A stretch of DNA of 64,000 nt from positions 186,001 through 250,000 of the forward strand of contig CAWARA010000031.1 of NCBI GenBank assembly GCA_963784195.1. The letters are read 5' to 3'. This DNA is from CAVQAH01 sp963784195. GTDB taxonomy: Bacteria > Acidobacteriota > Vicinamibacteria > Vicinamibacterales > 2-12-FULL-66-21. A program made the position numbers and the translations under genes. The notes under the pieces were generated by a model. The model ran no database searches. It saw only the letters and a list, made by a program, of their open reading frames with translations, and was not told where the DNA came from. Shown piece by piece: positions 33,875-42,326 of this stretch (position 1 is its first letter; every line of letters begins with the position of its first letter).

Positions 33875-34246
33875 TCACGCCGATCTGAGCATCCACAAAA
33901 CAATCGACAACACGACCAGAGGCACGGCGGCCATCAGGAAGCCCGCGAACGCCATGAACGCGCCGATCAGCCGGGCAGAGCTGTTCGTGCGCTGGATCTC
34001 CAGTCCTTGTTTCAGCAGCATGCCGCCGCAGACGACCGCGACGAGCACGACCGCCATGAGGGCAGGAAGGACGCGCGACCGGAAAAGCGCAAGAGAGGCT
34101 TCGCGATCGGTGCGGGCGAGCTCGGTCAGCGACTCGAGGTAGCTCGAGAGCCACCACACCGCAACGCTGCCCGCCACGGCAGCGATACCCCATACCACGA
34201 GCGCCAGGCGGCGGGCCTTCGGGTCAGCGGGAAGAAAATCGGTCAT
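33875..34246 (-). CDS. Three-helix membrane protein, unknown
   Basis: 123 residues with hydrophobic segments LALVVWGIAAVAGSVAVWWL, ALMAVVLVAVVCGGMLL and LIGAFMAFAGFLMAAVPLVV. I recognise no family. Its ATG at 34246 lies within the heptamer array and overlaps the stop of the upstream dehydrogenase frame by 4 bp, so the two may be coupled, or the start may have been altered by the array. Confidence 0.6.
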   Translation of the reverse strand: MTDFLPADPKARRLALVVWGIAAVAGSVAVWWLSSYLESLTELARTDREASLALFRSRVLPALMAVVLVAVVCGGMLLKQGLEIQRTNSSARLIGAFMAFAGFLMAAVPLVVLSIVLWMLRSA

Positions 34247-34371
34247 CGGTCATCGGAAATCGGAAATCGAGAAATCGGAAATCGGAGATCGCAGAGCCAG
34301 ATCGGAGATCGCGAGATCGCAGATCGGACCACGATTGCCGATTTCCGATTTCCGATTTCCGATTTCAGTAC
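34243..34371. repeat. Heptamer array CGGAAAT, two opposed arms
   Basis: Units CGGAAAT, CGGAGAT and CGCAGAT on one side (34247-34328) and the reverse complement CCGATTT (34337-34366) on the other. The right arm has four near-identical units. The array overlaps the 3' end of the dehydrogenase gene and the start of the small membrane protein gene. Confidence 0.92.
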
Positions 34372-35217
34372 TCTGTAGAACCCCTGCCCACTCTTCCGAC
34401 CCAGATGTCCCGCCGACACCATCCGGCGCAGCAGTGGACACGGGCGGTACTTGGGATCGCCGAGGCCGTCGTGGAGCACTTCCATGATCGCGAGGCAGAC
34501 GTCCAGCCCGATGAAGTCGGCGAGCGTCAGCGGACCCATCGGATGGTTCATCCCGAGCTTCATGACGGTGTCGATGGCGTCCGCTGTGCCCACGCCTTCC
34601 ATCAGCGCGAAGATCGCTTCGTTGATCATCGGCATCAGCACACGGTTGGCGATGAAGCCGGGGTAGTCGGAGGCTTCGACTGCAGTCTTGTTCAACCGGA
34701 TGCACAGCTCGGTTGCCGTCATCATCGTCTGCGCCGACGTCGCCTGACCGCGAATCAGTTCGACGAGCGACATGAGCGGCACCGGGTTCATGAAGTGCAT
34801 GCCCAGCACGCGATCGGGCCGGTTGGTGGCGGCACCCAGGACGGTAATCGAGATGGACGACGTGTTCGAGGACAGGACGACGTCGGGCCGGGTCAGCTGA
34901 TCGAGCCGCGCAAAGAGCTCGCGTTTGGCTTGCAGGTCCTCGAAGATCGCCTCGACGACGAAATCCATGTCGGCGAGCGCATCGAGATTCACGCCGGTAT
35001 TGATTCGGCCCAGGGTGTCGTCACGCTCGGCGCCCGTCAGCTTGTTCTTCTCGACCAGCTTGGCCAGGCTCTTTTCGATGTTGGCTCGCGCGCGCTCGAG
35101 TGCGCCGCCGGCGGCATCGACAAGACGCACGTCGAACCCCGCTTGTGCGAACACCTGGGCAATGCCGTTTCCCATCGTGCCCGCGCCAATCACACCGACT
35201 CTTTTGATGTTGAGCAT
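34243..35217 (-). CDS. 3-hydroxybutyryl-CoA dehydrogenase (C-terminus extended by repeat)
   Basis: 324 residues. The NAD-binding motif GVIGAGTMGNGIAQVFAQAG, the catalytic His in GMHFMNPVPLMSLVELIRG, DYPGFIANRVLMPMINEAIF and KLGMNHPMGPLTLADFIGLD place it in the short 3-hydroxyacyl-CoA dehydrogenase family (about 285 residues), which oxidises or reduces 3-hydroxybutyryl-CoA. The usual end, GRKSGQGFY, is at about residue 285. The last 35-40 residues (SEIGNRKSAIVVRSAISRSP and on) translate the heptamer array. It lies 112 bp after the thiolase on the same strand, consistent with a short-chain acyl-CoA or butyrate/PHB pathway. Confidence 0.93.
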   Translation of the reverse strand: MLNIKRVGVIGAGTMGNGIAQVFAQAGFDVRLVDAAGGALERARANIEKSLAKLVEKNKLTGAERDDTLGRINTGVNLDALADMDFVVEAIFEDLQAKRELFARLDQLTRPDVVLSSNTSSISITVLGAATNRPDRVLGMHFMNPVPLMSLVELIRGQATSAQTMMTATELCIRLNKTAVEASDYPGFIANRVLMPMINEAIFALMEGVGTADAIDTVMKLGMNHPMGPLTLADFIGLDVCLAIMEVLHDGLGDPKYRPCPLLRRMVSAGHLGRKSGQGFYRVLKSEIGNRKSAIVVRSAISRSPIWLCDLRFPISRFPISDDR

Positions 35218-35322
35218 AGAAGCAACGTCAGCCTCAGTCGAAAGCTCGTCAGTCGCGAGTCACGAGCCTTCGAGCTCTCCTGTTGGGAGTTCGGAGTTGG
35301 GAGTTGCGAGTGATCGGCGCGC
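35218..35322. repeat. Heptamer repeats (CAGTCGT and TTGGGAG types)
   Basis: Two degenerate period-7 stretches lie in the gap between the dehydrogenase start and the thiolase stop: CAGTC-based units at 35227-35268 and TTGGGAG, TTCGGAG, TTGGGAG, TTGCGAG at 35281-35311. Confidence 0.75.
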
Positions 35323-35329
35323 CCATTGA

Positions 35330-36511
35330 TCACGCGCGTTCCACCGCCAGCGCCACGCCATTGCCTCCGCCCAGACACAACGCCGCAATGCCGCGCCTGA
35401 CGTTTCTGCGCTTCATGGCGTACAGAAGCGTCGTCAGCACCCGTGCGCCGCTCGAACCGATGGCATGGCCGAGCGCGACGGCGCCGCCGTTGACATTGAC
35501 GCGCGCCGGGTCGATGCCCAGCTCGCGCATGACGGCGACCGCCTGAACCGAGAACGCTTCGTTCAGCTCGAACAGATCGACGTCGTCGAGCTTCCAGCCT
35601 GTCCGGGCGGACACGCGTCGGATGGCCTCGACCGGTGTCATCATGACCAGCTTCGGCGGAAGGCCGCTCGTCGCCTGGCCGACGACCCGCGCCAACGGTG
35701 TCAATTTCAGCTCGCGTGCGCGGTCCGCGGACATGATGACGACCGCCGCCGCGCCGTCGTTCACGCCGGGGGCGTTGCCCGCCGTCACGGTCCCGTCTTT
35801 TTTGAAGGCCGGCTTCAAGGAGGCCAGTGACTCCGCCGTCGTGTCTTCACGAATCGGCTCGTCGCGATCGATGACGACCGGCGCGCCCTTTTTCTGGGGG
35901 ATCGAGATGGGGAGGATTTCGTCCTTGAACCAGCCTTCGCGCGTTGCCGCGGCTGCCCGCCGGTGGCTCTCGGCGGCGTAGCGATCCTGCTCGGCGCGTG
36001 CGACGTGATACTTCTCGGCGACGACCTCGCCGGACATCCCCATGTGGCATTCCTCGAAGGAACACCACAGCCCGTCGTTGATCACCGAATCCACGAGCTT
36101 TCCGTTGCCCATCCGCAGACCCTCGCGGACCCGCGGCAACAGGTACGGGGCATTGCTCATCGACTCCATGCCGCCGGCGACGGCGATCTCGATGTCACCG
36201 GTGGCGATGCCCTGCGCCGCGAGCATCACGGCCTTGAGTCCCGAGCCGCAGACCTTGTTGATGGTCATGGCGGCCACCCGATCGTTCAGGCCGCCGTTGA
36301 GGGCCGCCTGCCGGGCGGGATTCTGACCGTTGCCGGCCTGGAGCACGTTGCCCATGATGCACTCGTCCACGAGGGCCGGATCGATGCCGGCACGGGCGAC
36401 CGCCTCACGAACGACCAGGGCCCCGAGTTGAGGAGCGGTGAAGTCCTTGAGCACACCGAGGAACTTGCCGGTCGGCGTGCGAACGGCTGAAACGATAACG
36501 GATTCTTTCAT
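35330..36511 (-). CDS. Acetyl-CoA acetyltransferase (thiolase)
   Basis: 393 residues from the ATG at 36511. The nucleophile Cys is in MTINKVCGSGLKAVMLAAQG, with the His in ELNEAFSVQAVAVMREL (motif NEAF) and GGAVALGHAIGSSGARVLTT, and the second Cys in RGIAALCLGGGNGVAL. This is a biosynthetic-type thiolase that condenses two acetyl-CoA to acetoacetyl-CoA, or the reverse. It overlaps the DUF721 gene by 4 bp and precedes the 3-hydroxybutyryl-CoA dehydrogenase, which uses its product after reduction. Confidence 0.95.
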   Translation of the reverse strand: MKESVIVSAVRTPTGKFLGVLKDFTAPQLGALVVREAVARAGIDPALVDECIMGNVLQAGNGQNPARQAALNGGLNDRVAAMTINKVCGSGLKAVMLAAQGIATGDIEIAVAGGMESMSNAPYLLPRVREGLRMGNGKLVDSVINDGLWCSFEECHMGMSGEVVAEKYHVARAEQDRYAAESHRRAAAATREGWFKDEILPISIPQKKGAPVVIDRDEPIREDTTAESLASLKPAFKKDGTVTAGNAPGVNDGAAAVVIMSADRARELKLTPLARVVGQATSGLPPKLVMMTPVEAIRRVSARTGWKLDDVDLFELNEAFSVQAVAVMRELGIDPARVNVNGGAVALGHAIGSSGARVLTTLLYAMKRRNVRRGIAALCLGGGNGVALAVERA

Positions 36512-36804
36512 TTGCGCTTGTCGAGAGCCTCGATCGGGAGATCCAGCCGGGAGACGACGTTCGGGCCGAGCAGGTGCTGGAGACGGGAGAGAATGATGTC
36601 TTGTGCGCGGTCGATCTCGCGAATCCATCGCGCATCGGCGGCGCGAACGGCCAGCACGCCATCCACCAGATCGACCTTCGTGACCTTGGCCAGGGATGGT
36701 CCAACGGCCAGTTGCCAGACGAAACGCGTTTTCCCCGGCGATCCGGGCTGGCGACGGATGATTTCGGCCAGTACCGACGTCGAAAAGGTGTGGAGCGGCT
36801 GCAC
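36508..36804 (-). CDS. DUF721/DciA-like protein
   Basis: 98 residues. The pattern VWQLAVGPSLAKVTKVDLVD, GVLAVRAADARWIREIDRAQ and the helix DIILSRLQHLLGPNVVSRLD match DUF721 (DciA), a KH-like domain that helps load the replicative helicase DnaB in many bacteria lacking DnaC. The first 20 residues are less conserved. Its stop overlaps the thiolase ATG by 4 bp (ATGA). Confidence 0.82.
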   Translation of the reverse strand: MQPLHTFSTSVLAEIIRRQPGSPGKTRFVWQLAVGPSLAKVTKVDLVDGVLAVRAADARWIREIDRAQDIILSRLQHLLGPNVVSRLDLPIEALDKRK

Positions 36805-36887
36805 AGGTTCACACGGGCCCGGATCCAGAGAACGTGGAGCGTGTTTTCAGTTCAGAAGCGGAGCCTCGCTCGATACTATCATCGCCC

Positions 36888-37454
36888 ATGCGCCTCATCC
36901 TTGCGTCGAGCTCGCCGCGGCGTGCCGAACTCCTGGCGGCCGCCGGCTTTGCGTTCGAGATGTCGCCCCCGGATGCCGATGAGTCGGGGCGTTCCGACGA
37001 AGATCCCCGTGACTACGTGCTGCGTGTGGCGCGATCCAAAGCCGAACACGTCGCTCCCAGCCTCGATCCAGGGACGTTCGTCCTCAGCGCTGACACGGTG
37101 GTCGTGGCTGGGGGCCGCGTCATGGGAAAGCCGGCGGATCCAGGCGAGGCGGCATCGATGCTGAGGACCCTGTCGGGCGCCGTTCACGAAGTCCACACCG
37201 GAGTCTTCATGCGTGGCGCCACGCAGGCACGGACCGAGGTCGTGACCACACGGGTCAGCTTCTTGCCGATGACGGATGAGGAAATCGCCTGGTATGTCGC
37301 GACCGGCGAGCCGCTCGACAAGGCGGGGGCGTACGGCATACAGGGGCGCGCGTCCCGCTTCATCGACTGGATCGACGGCTCCTGGTCGAACGTGGTGGGG
37401 CTGCCAATTGCGACGGTTTATCGGTTCCTGAACGACTTGCACGGTCCAGATTGA
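36888..37454 (+). CDS. maf: Maf-family nucleotide pyrophosphatase
   Basis: 188 residues from the ATG at 36888. The signature LILASSSPRRAELLAAAGFA, with DPRDYVLRVARSKAEHVA, LSADTVVVAGGRVMGKPADP, DKAGAYGIQGRASRFIDWID and GSWSNVVGLPIATVYRFL, covers the whole Maf fold. Maf proteins hydrolyse modified or canonical dTTP, UTP and related nucleotides and have been linked to division arrest. It lies 53 bp before ccmE. Confidence 0.95.
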   Translation: MRLILASSSPRRAELLAAAGFAFEMSPPDADESGRSDEDPRDYVLRVARSKAEHVAPSLDPGTFVLSADTVVVAGGRVMGKPADPGEAASMLRTLSGAVHEVHTGVFMRGATQARTEVVTTRVSFLPMTDEEIAWYVATGEPLDKAGAYGIQGRASRFIDWIDGSWSNVVGLPIATVYRFLNDLHGPD

Positions 37455-37507
37455 CCGGGTCTCGTATGCGACGGTATTCTGAGGCGGGATAATCCCCGCA
37501 AATCATT

Positions 37508-37921
37508 ATGACGACTAAATCTATCCGGATTGCCGCCACGGCCGGCGTGATAGTGCTCGCCCTCATGGGCCTGATGTACACGACGCTCAGCGAGGGCACC
37601 GAGTACTACAAGCACGTGGACGAAGTGATGGCCGATCCGCAGGCGTGGCATGGGAAGCGGCTGCAGCTCCACGGCTACGTGATGGATCCGGTGCTCCACA
37701 AAGCGGAGACGCTCGAGTACCTCTTCAAGGTTCAAAGCAACGGGAAGGTCGTCCAGGCCCACTACAAGGGTGTCGTGCCAGACACTTTCAAGCCCGGCTC
37801 GGAGGTCGTGCTGAAGGGCCGGCTCGGCTCGGAAGGGTTCAGCGTCGCCCCAAATGGGGTGATGGCGAAATGTCCTTCGAAGTACGAAGCGAGCCGCGCG
37901 CCAGCCGCACCAGGAACGTAG
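37508..37921 (+). CDS. ccmE: Cytochrome c maturation haem chaperone CcmE, CxxxY variant
   Basis: 137 residues. One N-terminal membrane anchor (IAATAGVIVLALMGLMYTTL) precedes the OB-fold: YYKHVDEVMADPQAWHGKRL, LHGYVMDPVLHKAE, and VVLKGRLGSEGFSVAPNGVM, then AKCPSKYEA. CcmE carries haem to CcmF on a surface residue, usually His in HxxxY. Here the position holds Cys (CPSKY, residue about 121), the variant known from archaea and Desulfovibrio. It opens the ccm gene cluster, 28 bp before the ccmF fusion. Confidence 0.93.
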   Translation: MTTKSIRIAATAGVIVLALMGLMYTTLSEGTEYYKHVDEVMADPQAWHGKRLQLHGYVMDPVLHKAETLEYLFKVQSNGKVVQAHYKGVVPDTFKPGSEVVLKGRLGSEGFSVAPNGVMAKCPSKYEASRAPAAPGT

Positions 37922-37949
37922 CGACCTCGGAAGACCTCGAAAGACACAG

Positions 37950-40418
37950 ATGGCCACACTCGGAACGTTCCTTCTCCTCACCAGTTTCGTCGTCTGCGCC
38001 TACGCGATTTCAGCGTCCGTGGCAGGCGCCCGGCGGCGCTCACGCAGGCTGATCGAGAGCGGCATCGGCGCCCTGCACTTCGTGGCCGCCTTGATGACGG
38101 TTGCCTCGGGCGTGATCGTTCACGCGTTCGTCACGAACAACTATTCGATCAAGTACGTGCAGCGGTACTCGGACGCCGCACAGCCGCTCGCGTACAAGAT
38201 CGCGTCGTACTGGGGCGGGCTCGACGGTTCGATCATGTTCTGGGTGTTCCTCCTGGGCCTGTTCGGATCGCTCGCCGTACATCTGAACCGCGACCGCCAT
38301 CGCGAGCTCATCCCCTACGTCGTCGCCACGATTGCCGCCACCCAGATGTTTTTCATCTTTCTGATGGTGGTGCACAACAACCCCTTCTCGACATTCCTGA
38401 CGGACGCGCCGGCGCAAGGTCGCGGTCTCAATCCGCTCCTTCAGAATTTCTACATGGCCATACACCCGCCGTCGCTCTACATCGGGTTCGTGGCCATGAC
38501 CATTCCGTTCGCGTTCGGCCTCGCCGCGCTGATCACCGGCCACCTCGACGATGCCTGGCTCCGTGCGGTCAGGCGATGGACGATGATCGGGTGGCTGTTC
38601 CTGACGTTCGGGCTGACGCTCGGCATGCTGTGGGCGTACGAAGAGCTGGGCTGGGGCGGCTATTGGGGCTGGGACCCCGTCGAGAACGCCGGCTTGCTGC
38701 CGTGGTTCACGGCGACCGCGTTCCTGCACTCGGTGATGGTCCAGGAACGGCGCGGCATGCTGCGCGTCTGGAACGTCACGCTGGTCATCACGACGTTTTT
38801 CCTGACCATCTTCGGCACGTTCATGACGCGGTCGGGCATCGTCCAGTCCGTGCACGCGTTCGGCGAGGATCGCGATCTCGCGATCCTGTTCACGATCTTC
38901 ATGATCGTGATCCTGACGTTCAGTTTCGGCATGGTCATCTACCGGTTGCCGTTGCTGCGTTCGCGACACGAGCTGGATTCGTGGGTCTCTCGTGAGGCGG
39001 CATTTCTCGCCAACAATTGGATCCTGCTGTTCTCGGCGTTCTTCGTGCTGTTTGCCACGATGTTCCCGACGCTGAGCGAGGCCATTCGCGGGGAGCGCCT
39101 GACCGTCGGGCCGCCGTTCTTCAACAAATGGATGCTGCCGATCGGGCTGATGCTGCTGCTGTTGACGGGAATCGGCCCGTTGCTGGCGTGGCGCAAGTCG
39201 ACGATCGCGAATCTGGTCGAGCAGTTCCTGTGGCCCGTCACGGCCTGCCTGGTGACCGCCGGCATCGTCCTGGCGCTGGGCGTCCGCGTGTGGAGCTCCG
39301 GTATTTGCTTCGCGCTGTGTGGATTCGTGACCGGCACGCTCCTGCAGGAGTTCGTTCGCGGCGCGCGCGTGCGCAGTGAATCGACGGGAACGGGAATGCT
39401 GACGGCCGTGATCGGGCTCGTCGGACGTTCAAAGCGCCGCTATGGCGGCTACATCGTGCACTTCGGCATCGTGCTGATGTTCCTGGGCTTCGCAGGCGAG
39501 GGTTTCAAGCAGGAAGAGACGATCAACCTCAACGTCGGCGAGCAGGTCACCGTCGGGCCCTTCACCGTCCGCCACGATGCGTTGCGCGTGACGAGTGATG
39601 CGCAGAAGCAGATGATCACGGGCCGCGTGAGCGTGTTCGAGGGCGGCCAGCAGATTGACGCGATGGAGCCGGCCAAGTGGTTCTTCGCGAAGCGGGAACA
39701 GGAGCCGACAACCGAGGTAGCCATCCGGCGTTCGCCCGCCGAAGATCTGTACATCGTGCTTGCCGGCTATGACGTGGCCAAGCAGGCGGCGACCTACGCC
39801 ATCACCGTGAACCCGCTCGTCAACTGGATCTGGTTTGGCTTCGGCGTGCTCGCGATCGGCAGCCTGATCGCGATGATGCCCGACAGCGCGTTTGCGTTCG
39901 CAACGGCAAGGATTCCACAAACGGCCGCTACGACGACGACGCTGCTGATTCTGCTGCTCGTGGCGTCTCCCACCTTTGCCCAGACGGGGCAGACCGTCCA
40001 GCCCGTGCAGAGGAGTGAGCTGAGACGGCAGCTCGAGGGCGACATCATGTGCTCCTGCGGATGTCGTGCGCCGATGAACGACTGTCAGATGGGACCGAGC
40101 TGCCACGGCTTGCAGGAGCAGAACGCGAGGCTGGATACGTTTCTCGGCCAGGGCATGACGCGCGAGCAGGTGCGCGCCGCGTTCGTCGCCGCAGCGGCGA
40201 GCCAGGACGTGCTGACGGCACCGATCGACGAGGGCTTCAACCGTCTTGCGTGGCTGTTGCCGTATGCCATCGGCATCGGTGCTGCCGGTGTTGCTGCCTT
40301 TGCGGCACGCCGATGGTCGCATCGCGACACGGGCCAATTGGCGTTCGCGTCGGCCGGCCAGACCGATGATGCCGAGCTCCGGTCGAGGTTGGACGAGGAG
40401 CTTCGCGATCTCGATTAG
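37950..40418 (+). CDS. ccmF: CcmF-CcmH fusion, cytochrome c haem ligation
   Basis: 822 residues. The first 645 or so are a multi-helix CcmF with the WWD haem-handling domain (LGWGGYWGWDPVENAGLLPW, about residue 235) and many membrane helices; CcmF ligates haem to apocytochrome c. After the last helix (WIWFGFGVLAIGSLIAMM) comes a signal-peptide-like segment (LLILLLVASPTFAQ, about 660-678) and a CcmH-type domain: LRRQLEGDIMCSCGCRAPMN, LGQGMTREQVRAAFV, and INEGFNRLAWLLP-like DEGFNRLAWLLPYAIG. CcmH normally has LRCxxC; here the motif is CSCGC. The retained signal-like segment shows that two genes were joined. No separate ccmH is in the cluster. Confidence 0.93.
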   Translation: MATLGTFLLLTSFVVCAYAISASVAGARRRSRRLIESGIGALHFVAALMTVASGVIVHAFVTNNYSIKYVQRYSDAAQPLAYKIASYWGGLDGSIMFWVFLLGLFGSLAVHLNRDRHRELIPYVVATIAATQMFFIFLMVVHNNPFSTFLTDAPAQGRGLNPLLQNFYMAIHPPSLYIGFVAMTIPFAFGLAALITGHLDDAWLRAVRRWTMIGWLFLTFGLTLGMLWAYEELGWGGYWGWDPVENAGLLPWFTATAFLHSVMVQERRGMLRVWNVTLVITTFFLTIFGTFMTRSGIVQSVHAFGEDRDLAILFTIFMIVILTFSFGMVIYRLPLLRSRHELDSWVSREAAFLANNWILLFSAFFVLFATMFPTLSEAIRGERLTVGPPFFNKWMLPIGLMLLLLTGIGPLLAWRKSTIANLVEQFLWPVTACLVTAGIVLALGVRVWSSGICFALCGFVTGTLLQEFVRGARVRSESTGTGMLTAVIGLVGRSKRRYGGYIVHFGIVLMFLGFAGEGFKQEETINLNVGEQVTVGPFTVRHDALRVTSDAQKQMITGRVSVFEGGQQIDAMEPAKWFFAKREQEPTTEVAIRRSPAEDLYIVLAGYDVAKQAATYAITVNPLVNWIWFGFGVLAIGSLIAMMPDSAFAFATARIPQTAATTTTLLILLLVASPTFAQTGQTVQPVQRSELRRQLEGDIMCSCGCRAPMNDCQMGPSCHGLQEQNARLDTFLGQGMTREQVRAAFVAAAASQDVLTAPIDEGFNRLAWLLPYAIGIGAAGVAAFAARRWSHRDTGQLAFASAGQTDDAELRSRLDEELRDLD

Positions 40419-40453
40419 GAAAATGAGCTCCGCGACCTCGACTAAGGGCGTGA

Positions 40454-40545
40454 CGTAGCGTCCGGCTTCAGCCGGACCTCACCGGCCCGGACCTCACCGG
40501 CACCGACATCCCCGGCCCCGACGTCCCCGTCAAGGATGCAGGGTT
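40454..40545. repeat. GC-rich hairpin and repeats before the CcmI-like gene
   Basis: GTCCGGCTTCAGCCGGAC (40460-40477) is a hairpin followed by short degenerate repeats of CCTCACCGGCNCCGAC type. The region separates ccmF from the next gene and may have displaced the latter's original start codon. Confidence 0.65.
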
Positions 40546-40564
40546 TCGCCCCTGGCATTTTTTC

Positions 40565-41086
40565 GTGCTCGCATCCCTCATGGCGGCGACAGCCGCCGTG
40601 ATCATGTCGAAACAGTCGACACCCGAGCACCTGATCCTCATCAGCATCACAATTGCTGCCGCCGGATTCGCCGCGGCTGGCTTCTACCGCACGCTGGCTC
40701 CGCTCGCGGAGACGGACGCCACGGTGATTGAACAGCCGCTGTCCGATCGCATGCGCGCGTCGCTCGAGCGCGAAAAGGCCCTCGCGCTCAGGTCGATCAA
40801 AGAGCTGGAGTTCGACCGGGCGATGGGAAAGCTTTCGGCGAAAGACTTCGACGAGATGGCCGGGCGCCTTCGCTCGCGGGCCCTGGGTTTGATGAAGCAG
40901 CTGGATGAGCGCGACCCGGGGTACCGGGCGCTCATCGAACGCGATCTCGACATGCGGCTCGCGCAGAAGAAGACCGCGGACGCGAAGCCGGCTCCCGCTA
41001 CGTCCGAGTGCGCCGGGTGCGGAACTGCCAATGACTCGGACGCCGCGTTCTGCAAGCGCTGCGGACGGAGGATCGCCGAGGCATGA
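40565..41086 (+). CDS. CcmI-like membrane protein with C-terminal zinc ribbon
   Basis: 173 residues from a GTG at 40565; the frame is open upstream and KDAGFRPWHFF before the GTG looks coding, so the true start may lie earlier or have been lost to the repeat at 40454. Two membrane helices (MAATAAVIMS region and ILISITIAAAGFAAAGF) are followed by a coiled segment SIKELEFDRAMGKLSAKDFD, strongly like the N-terminal cytoplasmic motif of CcmI, and a zinc ribbon (CAGCGTAN...FCKRCGRRI). CcmI chaperones apocytochrome c with CcmH/F. It overlaps the next gene by 4 bp. Confidence 0.7.
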   Translation: MLASLMAATAAVIMSKQSTPEHLILISITIAAAGFAAAGFYRTLAPLAETDATVIEQPLSDRMRASLEREKALALRSIKELEFDRAMGKLSAKDFDEMAGRLRSRALGLMKQLDERDPGYRALIERDLDMRLAQKKTADAKPAPATSECAGCGTANDSDAAFCKRCGRRIAEA

Positions 41087-42318
41087 TCCGCCGCGTTGCC
41101 GCTACATTGATCGTGATGCTCGGGATGCTCGTGACGCTGGCGGTACGCGTGCCTGTCGCGGCGCAACCTTCCGGCGGGGTGCAGATGCCGGACCCCAGGC
41201 AAATGTCCGGCGTGCCTCTTCCCGTCCGCGACCTCCAGCCAGGCACGGTATCCGTTCGACTGATCCGCGGGTCGCTCGACAAGCCGCTCCCTGGACAAAC
41301 GGTCACCATCACCGGCGGTCCGGCGCCGCTGACGGGAACGACGAACGAGGCGGGGAGGGCTGAGATTGCCGGGCTCGCGGTCGGCACGCGGATCAAGGCG
41401 TCCGCCGTGATCGACGGCGAGCGCCTCGAGTCGGAGGAGTTCGCCGTGCCAGCGGCCGGAGGCGTCCGCCTGATGCTGGTCGCCTCGGATCCCGATGCCG
41501 CCGCTCGGTCGGGCGAAGATCGAACGCTCGCGGGCGGTCCTGCACAACCGGGAATCGTCGTCCTTGGCGATCAGACCCGATTCGTCTTCGAGATCGGCGA
41601 TGAGGGCCTGAATGCGTTCAACATCGTGCAGATCCAGAATACCGCGCGCACGCCCGTTCAGCCGCCGCAGCCGGTGGTCTTCGAGATTCCGGAAGAAGGG
41701 GAGGGCGCGTCGCTGCTCGAGGGTTCATCGCCGCAGGCGGTCGCTCAGGGGAAGCGGATCATGGTCGCCGGTCCGTTCGCGCCTGGGATGACGCTCGTCC
41801 AGTTTGCCTACTCGCTGCCGTATTCCGGCGATCGCCTCACCCTTCATCAGACTCTTCCAGCACAGCTCACACGATTGACCGTGCTCGCGCAGAAGGTCGG
41901 CGACATGCATCTGGCGTCGCCGCAGATGCCGCAGCACCGGGAGATGCAGGCCGAAGGCCGCACATACATCGTCGGTCAGGGGCCGGCGCTGAAGGCGGGT
42001 GACGTGCTGACGTTCGAGTTCACCGGACTCCCGCACGGACCGACCTGGCCGCGGAACGTGGCGCTCGCGCTTGCGCTGGCCGTGCTCGCGGCCGGAGCCT
42101 GGGGAGCATTTCGCCCAAGCCGCACCGACAGCGGGCTGAGCGGGCGGCGTCAGAAGCTCGAGGCACGTCGCGATCGTCTCTTCAACGACCTGGTCGCGCT
42201 CGAAGAACAGCACCGATCGGGCGATCTCGATCGCGAGCGGTACGACCACAAGCGCCGGGACCTTCTTGACGCCCTCGAACGCGTGTACGCGCAGATAGAC
42301 GAGGAGGCAGCGGCCTGA
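41083..42318 (+). CDS. Exported protein of ccm operon, unknown, with C-terminal coiled coil
   Basis: 411 residues. A signal peptide (VAATLIVMLGMLVTLAVRVP, cleavage near VAAQ) precedes a carboxypeptidase-regulatory-like beta domain (GTVSVRLIRGSLDKPLPGQT, GTTNEAGRAEIAGLAVGT) and a second beta-rich region. Near residue 325 there is one membrane helix (VALALALAVLAAGAWGAF), and the last 60 residues form a coiled coil (RRQKLEARRDRLFNDLVALE, RSGDLDRERYDHKRRDLLDA) again reminiscent of CcmI-type motifs. It lies between the CcmI-like gene and ccmA with tight spacing, so a role in cytochrome c assembly is inferred. Confidence 0.75.
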   Translation: MIRRVAATLIVMLGMLVTLAVRVPVAAQPSGGVQMPDPRQMSGVPLPVRDLQPGTVSVRLIRGSLDKPLPGQTVTITGGPAPLTGTTNEAGRAEIAGLAVGTRIKASAVIDGERLESEEFAVPAAGGVRLMLVASDPDAAARSGEDRTLAGGPAQPGIVVLGDQTRFVFEIGDEGLNAFNIVQIQNTARTPVQPPQPVVFEIPEEGEGASLLEGSSPQAVAQGKRIMVAGPFAPGMTLVQFAYSLPYSGDRLTLHQTLPAQLTRLTVLAQKVGDMHLASPQMPQHREMQAEGRTYIVGQGPALKAGDVLTFEFTGLPHGPTWPRNVALALALAVLAAGAWGAFRPSRTDSGLSGRRQKLEARRDRLFNDLVALEEQHRSGDLDRERYDHKRRDLLDALERVYAQIDEEAAA

Positions 42319-42326
42319 CGGCCAGC

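Noticed and set aside
38040..38969. Long minus-strand frame opposite ccmF
   Set aside because: A GC-rich shadow with charged, low-complexity content; the plus-strand CcmF is certain.
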